This document shows, piece by piece, positions 41,239 through 50,126 of a stretch of 64,000 nucleotides of DNA. This DNA is from Lachnospiraceae bacterium (lineage in GTDB: Bacteria; Bacillota; Clostridia; Lachnospirales; Lachnospiraceae). Made by a program: the position numbers and the translations under genes. A model generated the notes under the pieces. The model made no database searches. It was not told where the DNA came from and saw only the letters and a program-made list of their open reading frames with translations. The DNA lies in the NCBI GenBank assembly GCA_910575445.1, contig CAJTFW010000001.1:62001-126000 (forward strand), read 5' to 3'. The stretch's first letter is position 1; each line of letters opens with the position of its first letter.

Positions 41239-42624
41239 ATGGATGAAAACACAGTAAGTCATCAAAAAAAAGAAGATTTTGTCGTCAGTTTTCGCGAGAA
41301 AATCTGCTACGGCTTGGGTGATTCGGCATGTAATGTAGTATATGGACTTTGCAGCACACTCCTGACATTTTTTTATACGGATTATGTCGGTGTCAATCCA
41401 TTGACTGTAGGTATGGTATTTCTGCTCACCCGTATCTTTGATGGGGTCTCAGATATTATCATGGGTTTTATTGTAGACCGGACAAAATCAAAATGGGGAA
41501 AAGCGAGACCATGGATTTTATGGATGGCAGTTCCCTATGCAGTGACCTTTGTGTTGCTGTTTTTGATACCGGCCAATGCATCGAATATGGTACATGCAAT
41601 CTATATCTTTGTTACCTATAACCTGGTCAATACCGTTGTGTATACAGCACTAAATCTGCCATATTCTACGATGGCTTCTCTGATTACAAGAGATGAGAAA
41701 TCCAGGGCGTCGACACAAGCATGGCGTATTTTCTGCGGACCAGGTGGAAAGATGGTCGTTACAGTATCTACACTTCCGTTAGTACGTATGTTTGGCAATG
41801 ACCAGCGCGCATGGATTATCGTTGCCTGTATCTTTGCAATAGTTGCATTGCTTCTGCTTCTGGTATGCTTCTTTAATATTGAGGAGCGTGTGGTGATTGA
41901 AGCGGCAGAGAAAGAGAAGGTATCCGTTGGAAAGAATCTAAAGGCATTGTTCTCAAATCAGTACTGGGCCATCTGCTTAGGACTGTGGGGATTTATGGTT
42001 ATGATGAGTACAGTAAGTGGTACTATCACAACGTATTATTGCAAGTATCTGTTGGGAGATGAGACACTTTACAGCCTTATCTATGCAGCAGAGCTGATTG
42101 CACAGTGTGTGGTCGTGTTGATTGTTCCAATGTTTGTAGACCGCTTTGGCAAACGTAATCTGACAATGTATGGTATCTTTTTGGTTATCGCTGCCCAGGT
42201 AGTGTGGATGGTAAGCCCACTGAACTTTACTGTGGCAATGGTTAGTGCAGTGATGCGTGGAATCGGTGTGGCACCACTTTGGGCTTGTGTATTTCCAATG
42301 ATTGCCGACAGTGCCGAGTTTGGACAGTGGAAGACCCATGTCCGCCAGGATGGTATGATTTTCAGTGCTGCATCGGTTGGCTCAAAAGTTGGAGGTGGTT
42401 TATCCTCTGCTGGTATTGGACTTCTTATGACCTCGGTTGGCTATGATGGACTGGCAGCGGCTCAGACAGAGACCGTGATGGTGATGATTAAAAATATCTG
42501 CCTGTATGCGCCTATCTTTTTCTCCGCGATTATCATTGTGTTGTGCTTGCTCTATAAGTTAGACAAGATTTATCCTCAAGTAATTGCAGAGTTAAAGGAA
42601 CGTGACAGACAGGGAATCTTGTAG
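41239..42624 (+). CDS. GPH family sugar:cation symporter
   Basis: A 461-residue permease with about 12 hydrophobic helices and GPH (glycoside-pentoside-hexuronide, TC 2.A.2) signatures: the conserved KICYGLGDSACNVVYGL start (here EKICYGLGD), IFDGVSDIIMGFIVDRTKSK and KWGKARPWILW, followed by YNLVNTVVYTALNLPYSTMA. It imports an unphosphorylated sugar or sugar derivative with Na+ or H+. The start ATG 41239 is preceded by AGGAAAGGA; 41212 is the alternative. It is first in the operon. Some GPH members import sulfoquinovose and related compounds, so the substrate cannot be assumed to be a simple pentoside. Confidence 0.92.
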   Translation: MDENTVSHQKKEDFVVSFREKICYGLGDSACNVVYGLCSTLLTFFYTDYVGVNPLTVGMVFLLTRIFDGVSDIIMGFIVDRTKSKWGKARPWILWMAVPYAVTFVLLFLIPANASNMVHAIYIFVTYNLVNTVVYTALNLPYSTMASLITRDEKSRASTQAWRIFCGPGGKMVVTVSTLPLVRMFGNDQRAWIIVACIFAIVALLLLLVCFFNIEERVVIEAAEKEKVSVGKNLKALFSNQYWAICLGLWGFMVMMSTVSGTITTYYCKYLLGDETLYSLIYAAELIAQCVVVLIVPMFVDRFGKRNLTMYGIFLVIAAQVVWMVSPLNFTVAMVSAVMRGIGVAPLWACVFPMIADSAEFGQWKTHVRQDGMIFSAASVGSKVGGGLSSAGIGLLMTSVGYDGLAAAQTETVMVMIKNICLYAPIFFSAIIIVLCLLYKLDKIYPQVIAELKERDRQGIL

Positions 42625-42637
42625 AAAGGTGGAAAAG

Positions 42638-43444
42638 ATGACACAAAACATAGAGCTTGCAATCAATATTGAGACTATCTATGGAGAATTGGATATTTGT
42701 GAAAAGATTCACAAGGTAAGCGCTGCCGGATTTCATGCAGTAGAGTTCTGGGGATGGGATGGCAGAGATATCGAGAAGGTGCAAAAGACTTGCAAAGAAT
42801 GTGGCATAAAAGTGAGGGCATTTAGCGGGACAAAAGAATGGTCTTTGTGTGACAGAGCGAATCGGGAGCACTATATCGACTGGATAAGGCAATCTATAGA
42901 TACAGCAAAGAAGCTAGCATGTGATACGCTGATACTATTTCCCAATCATTTTACACCGACAGGGTGCAGTGATTTTCGGGATATCTACAGTCGCGAGGCG
43001 ATGATTGCCAATATCACAGGAACTTTAACAAGACTTGTGCCAATGTTAGAGGAACAGAATATCACTGTGCTGTTAGAGCCACTATGCAATACAGGAAGTG
43101 ATGCTGGTATGTCGGTGACAGATACTTCCGTAGGAGCGGATATTATCAGGGCGGTAGGCTCTGAGAAGGTAAAGCTTCTATGCGATGTCTACCATATGCA
43201 GATGATGCATGGAAATCTTCTAAACAATCTATTAGACAATCTGGATATTGTGCCTTATATCCATATTGCAGATGCGCCAGCGCGGCATGAGCCTGGAACG
43301 GGTGAAATCAATTTTAAATTTTTAGCTAGAAAGCTTTTAGAGAGTGACTTTTGTGGAACTGTATGTATGGAATATTTTCCAGAAGGTGATACCGAGGAAG
43401 GATTTACAGCAGTAAGACAATTTTTAAATCAATTACAAAGATAA
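42638..43444 (+). CDS. TIM-barrel isomerase, hydroxypyruvate isomerase / OtnI family
   Basis: A 268-residue xylose-isomerase-like TIM barrel. It has AGFHAVEFWGWDGRDIE, the metal-ligand glutamate in VLLEPLCNTG, CDVYHMQMMHGN, HIADAPARHEPGTGEINF and the last glutamate in VCMEYFP. These are diagnostic of the Hyi family, whose members interconvert hydroxypyruvate and tartronate semialdehyde or isomerise C4 2-oxo-acids. In this operon an aldose-ketose isomerisation of a three- or four-carbon intermediate fits. ATG 42638 follows GAAAGGTGG. It is 13 bp from the symporter and precedes the Gfo/Idh gene by 30 bp. Confidence 0.88.
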   Translation: MTQNIELAINIETIYGELDICEKIHKVSAAGFHAVEFWGWDGRDIEKVQKTCKECGIKVRAFSGTKEWSLCDRANREHYIDWIRQSIDTAKKLACDTLILFPNHFTPTGCSDFRDIYSREAMIANITGTLTRLVPMLEEQNITVLLEPLCNTGSDAGMSVTDTSVGADIIRAVGSEKVKLLCDVYHMQMMHGNLLNNLLDNLDIVPYIHIADAPARHEPGTGEINFKFLARKLLESDFCGTVCMEYFPEGDTEEGFTAVRQFLNQLQR

Positions 43445-43474
43445 TATGCGATATTTTTAAGGAGGAAAGAAAAA

Positions 43475-44611
43475 ATGGCTGAAACAATTAAGTATGGAAT
43501 GGTAGGCGGAGATTTAAAGGCGTTAATTGGAGAGTGTCACAGAAAAGGACTGGCGATGGACCCACGCGCCGAACTGGTGTGCGGATGTTTTTCTGCTATC
43601 GATGAACTTAACGATGAGTGTGCCAAGGCATACCATGTTGATAAATCCCGAGTCTATTATGATACGGAAGAGATGGCTAAGGCGGAGGCAGGAAAGATTG
43701 ATTTTGTATCTATCTGTACGCCTAACTTTGTACACTATTCTGCTGCAAAATGTTTTTTGGAGCATGGTATTAATGTGGTATGTGAGAAGCCGTTGACTTT
43801 GAAGGTGGAGGAAGCAGAGGAACTTGCACAGATTGCAAAAGAGAAGGATTTAATCTTTGCGGTGGATTACTGTTATTCTGGCTATGTAATGTGTAAAGTG
43901 ATGAAGCAGATGATTGCAAGAGGGGATATTGGTGAGATTATCTCTGTCAATGCAGACTATATGGAAGGGTGCTTTTTAGAGCTTCTCTCAGAGAAGGAGC
44001 AGGTCAATTCCAGAATCTGGCGTACAGACCCCAAATACAGTGGGATTTCTAACACCTGTGCAGATGATGGAACACATGTGGAGCACTTGGTGCACTATGT
44101 AACAGGACTTAAGATTAAGCGGCTTTTAGCTACTGCAGACACATTTGGCAAGAAGCTAGACCTCAATGATAATATCATTCTGGAATATGAGAATGGAGCA
44201 CATGGCGCTTATTGGTTTTCTCAGGTGGCATGCGGCTCACCCAATGAAATTAATCTGCGCATCTATGGGACAAAGGGTTCCCTAGAGTGGCATCAGACCA
44301 GACCGGATGAAGTTCGTTTTGCGAGAGCTGGTGAGGCAGCTCAGATTCTGTGCCGCGCAGGAGACGGCATCGATGTTCCAGCCGGACAGCTGGCGCGTGT
44401 TCCTTTTGGGCATCCTGAAGGGTACTATATTGCAATCGCCAATATCTATCGCAGTGTCATTAACACGATTGAAAAACTGAAAAAAGGAGAGACACCAACC
44501 GAGGACGATATGGACTTTCCAGGAGTTGATGCTGGTGTCAGCGGTGTGAAATTCTACTATGCAGTTATCGAGAGCGCACAAAATAACTCCAAGTGGGTTG
44601 AGATAGACTAA
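43475..44611 (+). CDS. Gfo/Idh/MocA family oxidoreductase
   Basis: A 378-residue NAD(P)-dependent sugar oxidoreductase. The Rossmann domain has YGMVGGDLKALIGECH and the later DFVSICTPNFVHYSAAK. The catalytic lysine is in VVCEKPLTLKVEEAEELA (EKP). The C-terminal sugar-binding domain includes NTCADDGTHVEHLVHYVTG with the conserved Asp/His. The opening GGDLKALIG differs from the usual GxGxxG. Members oxidise or epimerise sugars, often through 3-keto forms. It is mid-operon, with AAGGAGG upstream. It could convert the imported sugar to a ketose, but the regiochemistry is unknown. Confidence 0.92.
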   Translation: MAETIKYGMVGGDLKALIGECHRKGLAMDPRAELVCGCFSAIDELNDECAKAYHVDKSRVYYDTEEMAKAEAGKIDFVSICTPNFVHYSAAKCFLEHGINVVCEKPLTLKVEEAEELAQIAKEKDLIFAVDYCYSGYVMCKVMKQMIARGDIGEIISVNADYMEGCFLELLSEKEQVNSRIWRTDPKYSGISNTCADDGTHVEHLVHYVTGLKIKRLLATADTFGKKLDLNDNIILEYENGAHGAYWFSQVACGSPNEINLRIYGTKGSLEWHQTRPDEVRFARAGEAAQILCRAGDGIDVPAGQLARVPFGHPEGYYIAIANIYRSVINTIEKLKKGETPTEDDMDFPGVDAGVSGVKFYYAVIESAQNNSKWVEID

Positions 44612-44664
44612 GAACTCTAAAAACAGCAGAAATGCGGAACTTTAAAATAAAAGGAGTTAAACAT

Positions 44665-45723
44665 ATGCAAAAAGCAATTATTTATAAGGGACCAGGTCAA
44701 TTTGCCTACGAGGAGCGACCGATTCCAGAGCTAAAACATGCGGACGACGTAAAGATTAAAATCTATGGTTGTGCTATCTGTGGAACCGATGTGAATATTT
44801 TTGCAATTCCACAGAAGCATCCCTGTAAACCAGATATTATTTTTGGGCATGAGTTCTGTGGAGAGGTGGCAGAGGTTGGAGCGGATGTTACAGAAGTAAA
44901 ACCAGGAGATAAAGTGATTATTGACCCACATGGGCCCTGTGGTCATTGCCCAAGCTGCCTAGCTGGTCTTCCAGAAGCGTGTGAACATGTATATCTGGAT
45001 GCAGCCTCTGGTTTTGAAGGACAGGCACTTACCATGGGTGTATTTGCAGATGGTGGTCTGACCAATTACGCAGTCCTTCCTAAAAAATGTGTCTACAAAG
45101 TTGGCGATGATACCAAACCAGAACTGATGGGAATGGCAGAACCTTTAGCTGGTTGCGGTTATGCATTGGAAAAATTAAATGTTCATGTAGGAGATACCGC
45201 CTGTGTATTAGGCGCCGGACCAATTGGACTGATGTTTATCGCACTATTAAAAGCTAGTGGCTGTCGCAAGATTATCGTTTCAGAGCCTATTGAATATCGC
45301 CGCCAAAAGGCGCTGGAAATCGGCGCTACCCGTGTGATAGACCCACAGAGCGAAGATGTGGAAGCCACTATTATGGAAGAAACCGACAATTTAGGCGTTG
45401 ACCACTGTATCGAAGCAGTAGCGGGCCTGACTCCTGACTGTATCAACTATGTACGCCCACGTGGAAAAGTGCTGCAATATGGCCATGATGAGACTGCACA
45501 TCCAGAACTTCCACTTGGCACACTTCTTAAAAAAGAAGTAGAGCTTCACGGCGGCTTCCTTGGAAAATATTATATGAGGAAAGTTGGACAGATTATAGAA
45601 TCCAATATTCTCCCGCTTGATAAAATTTTAACACATATAATTCCAGCATCGAGATACCAGGAGGCGATTGACTTAGCAAGCAGTTATCAGTGCGGAAAAA
45701 TATTTGTCTCCATTGATTTTTAA
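44665..45723 (+). CDS. Zinc-dependent medium-chain dehydrogenase
   Basis: A 352-residue MDR dehydrogenase. Catalytic zinc region: GCAICGTDVNIFA and GHEFCGEVAEVG. The structural zinc loop CGHCPSCLAGLPEAC has four cysteines; NAD motif is VLGAGPIGLMF. It resembles sorbitol, threonine or polyol dehydrogenases. ATG 44665 has AAAGGAG upstream and begins MQKAIIYKG, as in the family; the ATG at 44632 is less likely. In the operon it may oxidise a polyol or sugar to a ketose used by the split transketolase encoded immediately downstream. A second enzyme of this type at 7882 belongs to the TRAP unit and is clearly different. Confidence 0.9.
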   Translation: MQKAIIYKGPGQFAYEERPIPELKHADDVKIKIYGCAICGTDVNIFAIPQKHPCKPDIIFGHEFCGEVAEVGADVTEVKPGDKVIIDPHGPCGHCPSCLAGLPEACEHVYLDAASGFEGQALTMGVFADGGLTNYAVLPKKCVYKVGDDTKPELMGMAEPLAGCGYALEKLNVHVGDTACVLGAGPIGLMFIALLKASGCRKIIVSEPIEYRRQKALEIGATRVIDPQSEDVEATIMEETDNLGVDHCIEAVAGLTPDCINYVRPRGKVLQYGHDETAHPELPLGTLLKKEVELHGGFLGKYYMRKVGQIIESNILPLDKILTHIIPASRYQEAIDLASSYQCGKIFVSIDF

Positions 45724-45742
45724 GGAAAGAGAGGAAGAAAAG

Positions 45743-46606
45743 ATGGCAGATAAAAAAGAAATATTACATTTACAGGAGCTAGCATACAAGGCACGCCGTA
45801 ATCTTGTAGAGCTGTGCGGCGCATACAATGGAAGTATCCATATGGGCGGAGATATGTCGATGATGGACGTTTTGACCTGTCTGTTTCAACGTACCATGCA
45901 TGTGGCGCCAGAGCTTCAAAAGGAATCAGAACGCGACCGTTTTATCCTGAGCAAAGGTCATGGGGCAGTTGGTATGTATATTGTGATGGCGCTCAAAGGG
46001 TTTTTTGAATATCAGGAAATCTGTGAGACCTATGGAAAGCTTGGAAGCAAATTCGGACAGCATCCATGTAAGACAAGATTACCAATGCTAGAAGCTTCCA
46101 CAGGTTCACTTGGGCATGGCTTGTCGATAAGTGTTGGCCTGGCTGCTTCTGCAAGACAGAAAGGACAGACACACCGCGTCTTCTGCCTGATGGGAGATGG
46201 AGAGACTTGTGAAGGCTCCGTCTGGGAGGCAGCAATGACAGCAAGAGCACAGAAACTTGGGAATCTGGTAGCTGTTGTAGACCGAAACAAACAGTTTATG
46301 ACCAGCTTTTCAGAGGATTCACTTGTGATGGAGCCTTATGCAGATAAATGGCGTGCTTTTGGATGGAAAGTAGTAGAGATAGCAGATGGCAATGATATGG
46401 CTCAGGTTGTCGATGCGTTTGACCACCTGCCAGATGGAGACAGCGAGATTCCTACCGTTGTGATTGCCAATACCATAAAAGGAAAATATATCTCCTTTAT
46501 GGAGCGCCAGATTAAATGGCATGCCGGCAGCTTAAATGAAAAAGATTTAGAGACCGCTTTAAAAGACCTCGATGCAGCCTTTGAAAAGCAGAGAAAGGAG
46601 TCATAA
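45743..46606 (+). CDS. Transketolase, N-terminal subunit
   Basis: A 287-residue thiamine-diphosphate-binding half of a split transketolase. It contains YNGSIHMGGDMSMMDVLTCL, the FILSKGHGAVGMYIVMALKG segment, STGSLGHGLSISVGLAASA, and the ThDP motif GDGETCEGSVWEAAMTA ending with the usual NKQF. Split transketolases with separate N and C chains are common in Firmicutes sugar operons. ATG 45743 (MADKKEI) follows an A/G-rich ribosome site. The C-terminal partner starts directly after the stop codon. The enzyme moves two-carbon units from ketoses to aldose acceptors such as glyceraldehyde 3-phosphate. Confidence 0.92.
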   Translation: MADKKEILHLQELAYKARRNLVELCGAYNGSIHMGGDMSMMDVLTCLFQRTMHVAPELQKESERDRFILSKGHGAVGMYIVMALKGFFEYQEICETYGKLGSKFGQHPCKTRLPMLEASTGSLGHGLSISVGLAASARQKGQTHRVFCLMGDGETCEGSVWEAAMTARAQKLGNLVAVVDRNKQFMTSFSEDSLVMEPYADKWRAFGWKVVEIADGNDMAQVVDAFDHLPDGDSEIPTVVIANTIKGKYISFMERQIKWHAGSLNEKDLETALKDLDAAFEKQRKES

Positions 46607-47554
46607 ATGAAACAATCATATACTATGGATGAGTTTAATTCCGCAAGAACAGTAATCGGAGATACGATAAGTAAAATTGGAGATAAAGACAACCGCATAT
46701 GGCTGTTGACTCCTGATGTGGGCTTTGGCTGTAAAGGATTTCAGGAAAAACATCCTGACCGTTTTATTGATACAGGAATCGCAGAGCAAAATGTAGTCGG
46801 CATCTCCTCTGGCCTTGCATATGATGGAAATATTCCATTTATTATTGGTATGATGCCATTTATGAGTATGCGTGCATTAGAGCAAGTGCGCACCGATGTA
46901 TGTTATCCCAACCTTCCTGTACGAATTATCGCAAACTACTCTGGTCTTACAGGCAATGGTGGTTCTACACATTATGCAATGGAGGATATGGCACTTTATA
47001 CGTCACTTGTCAATATGACTGTCTGTGCAGTATCTGACCCTGTACAGCTTGCACAGATTATAGAGAAAAGTGTGAATTATGAAGGTCCTTTATCCATTCG
47101 CTTAGACCCTGGCAAAGAAAATCGCATCCTGTATGGTGCAGATGCCAATTTTGAGATTGGAAAAGGATTTATGGCAAGAGATGGAAAAGATATCACAATT
47201 ATTGCATGTGGCGAGATGGTAGACTATGCGCTTCAACTACATAAGGCGGCGAAAGAAGTCGGCATCAGTGTTCGCGTGATTGATATGTTTACAGTAAAGC
47301 CGCTTGATGAAGAAATTGTGTTAAAGGCAGCACAGGAGACGAAAAGAATTGTTGTATGGGAAGACCATCTGATGAAAAATGGTCTGGCAAGCGCTGTGGC
47401 AGATGTACTGTGCGACAATGATATCCATCTAAAATCCTTTAAACGCTTTGGCGTGCCACAGGTATATCCAGGTTTTGGAAGCGCAGAAGAATTGTATCAT
47501 CTGTATCAGTATGATATGGAATCTGTATTTGCTTACATTAAAACATTGTTTTAG
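46607..47554 (+). CDS. Transketolase, C-terminal subunit
   Basis: A 315-residue partner carrying the pyrimidine-binding and C-terminal domains. Features are FNSARTVIGDTISKIG, FIDTGIAEQNVVGISSGLA (the glutamate that activates ThDP), RVRIIANYSG-like VRIIANYSGLTGNGGSTHYA and the final VVWEDHLMKNGLASAVADVL. It starts at ATG 46607 immediately after the N-subunit stop, with AAAGGAG inside that gene, ensuring equal expression. This pair in a non-phosphorylated-sugar operon is unusual and suggests substrates other than the pentose-phosphate set. Confidence 0.92.
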   Translation: MKQSYTMDEFNSARTVIGDTISKIGDKDNRIWLLTPDVGFGCKGFQEKHPDRFIDTGIAEQNVVGISSGLAYDGNIPFIIGMMPFMSMRALEQVRTDVCYPNLPVRIIANYSGLTGNGGSTHYAMEDMALYTSLVNMTVCAVSDPVQLAQIIEKSVNYEGPLSIRLDPGKENRILYGADANFEIGKGFMARDGKDITIIACGEMVDYALQLHKAAKEVGISVRVIDMFTVKPLDEEIVLKAAQETKRIVVWEDHLMKNGLASAVADVLCDNDIHLKSFKRFGVPQVYPGFGSAEELYHLYQYDMESVFAYIKTLF

Positions 47555-47570
47555 ACAGAGGAGATTTGTT

Positions 47571-48725
47571 ATGAGCGCTTATATGTGGAACACATTTTGT
47601 CCAACTCTTTTTGGAACAGGAGCGTCAAAAGAGGTTGGGAATAAAGCCAAAGAACTTGGAATACATAAAGTGATGGTCTGTACAGAGCAGGCTTTGTGTG
47701 AATTTAAAGTGGCAACGCAGGTAATTGAGGTATTAGAAGAATCTGACTTAGAGGTCTTTATCTTTGATAAATGCCGCGCTGATGCGCCAAGTACCATCTG
47801 CGACGAAGGTGCTGCTTTTATAAGAAAATATGGAATTGACGGGATTGTGGCAGTTGGTGGAGGAAGCACACTAGATACCGCAAAGGCGATAGGTATTATT
47901 ATCAGCCAGAATGGAAACACCATTCGGGATTACTACAATATTGGTGAGGCAGAGCACAAGATGAAGCTGATTACCCTTTCCACAACAGCTGGTACTGGAA
48001 GTGAAATATCCCAGTGGGCAGTGATTGGCGATGAAGCAACTGGTGCCAAAGAGATGCCAATCTACAAGCCGGATATGGCGATTGTGGACCCGGTTTTGAC
48101 CTATTCTCTTCCGGCTCATGCTACAGCTGCCACGGGTATGGATGTACTGGCACATTGTGTAGAGGCTCTTACTAATAAAAATGAGAATCCATATGGCTAT
48201 ATCTTTGCCAAAGAAGGAATCCGCCTGACACTTGAATTCCTTCCAGTTGCAGTCAAGGAGCCGGCAAATGAAAAAGCAAGAGAGCAGATGGCACTGGCAG
48301 CTAATCTTGGAGGAATGGCAATCTCTGCCTGTGGATGCCAGATTGGTCACAGTTTTGCACAGACTTTTGGAGCCATCAACCATATTCCACATGGACTTGG
48401 ATGCGCATGGGGCTTGCCAGGTGTTATGATTTACACAGCAAAGTATGGAAAGAGAGAGAATCTAGAAGTTGTTGCAGATGCAATGGACATTGCATATAAC
48501 AAGAACACCAGTACGATAAAATTGGCAGAAACACTTGCAGCTAAAGTCACAGAATTTATGAAAGAATTGGGAATCAAGTCTTTGAAAGAGTCAGGATATA
48601 CACTAGAAGATTGTCTGGATTCTGCAAAACGTTTTACACACGACGGAGCATTTGGCAATTCACCAGGAAATCCGGGAATCAAAGAGATTAAAGAGTATAT
48701 CAAATATACATATGAAATCTATTAA
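47571..48725 (+). CDS. Iron-containing alcohol dehydrogenase of the transketolase operon
   Basis: A 384-residue group III dehydrogenase with GTGASKEVGNKA, the NAD motif GIVAVGGGSTLDTAKAIG, TTAGTGSEISQWAVIG, the metal ligands in ATGMDVLAHCVEAL, GHSFAQTFGAINHIPHG and HDGAFGNSPGNPG. ATG 47571 (MSAYMWNTF) has GAGGAG upstream; the ORF start at 47448 lies inside the transketolase gene. It would reduce an aldehyde end product, as glycolaldehyde- or sulfoacetaldehyde-type reductases do, and so close the redox balance of the pathway. It differs from the enzyme at 2094. Confidence 0.92.
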   Translation: MSAYMWNTFCPTLFGTGASKEVGNKAKELGIHKVMVCTEQALCEFKVATQVIEVLEESDLEVFIFDKCRADAPSTICDEGAAFIRKYGIDGIVAVGGGSTLDTAKAIGIIISQNGNTIRDYYNIGEAEHKMKLITLSTTAGTGSEISQWAVIGDEATGAKEMPIYKPDMAIVDPVLTYSLPAHATAATGMDVLAHCVEALTNKNENPYGYIFAKEGIRLTLEFLPVAVKEPANEKAREQMALAANLGGMAISACGCQIGHSFAQTFGAINHIPHGLGCAWGLPGVMIYTAKYGKRENLEVVADAMDIAYNKNTSTIKLAETLAAKVTEFMKELGIKSLKESGYTLEDCLDSAKRFTHDGAFGNSPGNPGIKEIKEYIKYTYEIY

Positions 48726-48755
48726 GTTGCCAGTGAATGTAAGGAGGTATGCTGT

Positions 48756-50006
48756 ATGAGCAAGACAGATAACATTAGCAGTCAAAAGCCAAGCTCTTCT
48801 GTATTGTTAGGTGCTGCTTTTCTAATGGCTACATCAGCGATTGGTCCTGGCTTCCTGACGCAGAGCTCTACGTTTACTGCCCAATATGGCGCACCTCTTA
48901 TTATGATTATTCTGTTGGCAACTCTGATGGACATGATAGCACAGATAAATATCTGGTCTGTGGTATCTGCATCAGGGATGCGAGCACAGGATATTGCCAA
49001 TCGACTCCTACCTGGCTTAGGAGTCGTATTGGCTGTTCTGGTTGCGATTGGTGGTCTGGCTTTTAATGTGGGAAATATAGGTGGGGTAGCGATGGGCTTT
49101 GAGGCGATGATTGGCTTAGACCTTTCTATCGGTGCAGTGATTGCCGGATGTCTTGGAGTTCTTATCTTTAGCAGCAAAAATGCGAAGACAATCATGGATA
49201 AAGTGGCTACTGTCCTGGCAATTGTTATTTTAATTGCAGTGTTGGCTGTGGCAATACACTCTAGACCACCAATGGGTGAAGTGATGAGAAGTATGGTGAA
49301 ATTTAGAGAACTGCCCAATATGTTTATTGCGTTGACAACGCTGATAGGCGGTTCCTGTGGTGGCTATATTGCTTTCTCAGGTGCACATCGCCTTTTAGAT
49401 GCCGGCGTTTCTGGAGCTGAAAATGTAAGATATGCACGCAGAAGTGTGTTTCAAGGATGCAGTGCTTCTGCGTTGGTGCGTATCTTTCTTTTCCTGGCAG
49501 TGCTTGGCACTTGTATGACAGGAACATCCTGGAACACGGTCAATGCAGAACAAATCACAGCCGCCGCAAATGGCGGCAATCCGGCAGCCGAAGTCTTTCG
49601 CCTTGCAGCTGGAGAGATAGGTTATCGACTGTTTGGCCTGTGTCTGTTCTCGGCAGGTGTATCTTCTGTTGTAGGGGCAGCATTTACATCGGTCTCTTTT
49701 TTAAAGACATTACATCCGTTTATCTTTCGCTACGAACGTCAGTTTGTCGTGGGGTTTATCGTATGTTCTACCCTGATGATGGTACTTATAGGAAATGCAG
49801 CACAGTTACTGATTATAGCCGGAGCACTCAATGGTCTTATATTGCCCATAAGCCTGGGTGTGATGCTTGTAGCTGGTTTTCGTAAAAATATTGTAGGTGA
49901 AAAGTATAGACATCCTGTTTGGATGGTGGCAGCTGGCATTGTTGTGGTATGCCTTTCCTTTGTATCTGGTATCAAAGCAGTACCAGGCATCCTGCAATTA
50001 TTTTAG
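48756..50006 (+). CDS. Divergent Nramp-fold transporter
   Basis: A 416-residue permease with about 11 helices. The first helix reads AIGPGFLTQSSTFTAQYG, which aligns with the Nramp opening GPGF... but lacks the metal-binding DPGN motif. In the sixth helix the usual MPH motif is missing (here LIGGSCGGYIAFSGAHRLLD). Both losses remove the known divalent-metal ligands, so it is unlikely to import Mn or Fe. It resembles YcsG-like Nramp relatives. It is last in the catabolic operon, 30 bp after the dehydrogenase, with AAGGAGG upstream, so it may export a product or import a second substrate. Function is open. Confidence 0.82.
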   Translation: MSKTDNISSQKPSSSVLLGAAFLMATSAIGPGFLTQSSTFTAQYGAPLIMIILLATLMDMIAQINIWSVVSASGMRAQDIANRLLPGLGVVLAVLVAIGGLAFNVGNIGGVAMGFEAMIGLDLSIGAVIAGCLGVLIFSSKNAKTIMDKVATVLAIVILIAVLAVAIHSRPPMGEVMRSMVKFRELPNMFIALTTLIGGSCGGYIAFSGAHRLLDAGVSGAENVRYARRSVFQGCSASALVRIFLFLAVLGTCMTGTSWNTVNAEQITAAANGGNPAAEVFRLAAGEIGYRLFGLCLFSAGVSSVVGAAFTSVSFLKTLHPFIFRYERQFVVGFIVCSTLMMVLIGNAAQLLIIAGALNGLILPISLGVMLVAGFRKNIVGEKYRHPVWMVAAGIVVVCLSFVSGIKAVPGILQLF

Positions 50007-50126
50007 CAAAATGAAACATCTATTTATCAATTCTGTTTTGCCTATACAAACATACATTTGCATAGTATAATAAAATCAAAAAAAGAAAGAGATATATGCT
50101 ACAGAAAATGTAGTAAAAAGAATTTT

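Noticed and set aside
41239-50006. Direct naming as a sulfoquinovose (sulfo-TK) operon
   Set aside because: No sulfoquinovosidase, sulfosugar isomerase or sulfonate exporter is recognisable, and two oxidoreductases are extra, so only the pathway logic is proposed.
50058-50126. N-terminal extension of the small membrane protein from TTG 50058
   Set aside because: The TTG overlaps a TATAAT-like promoter and has no ribosome site; ATG 50127 begins directly before the helix.
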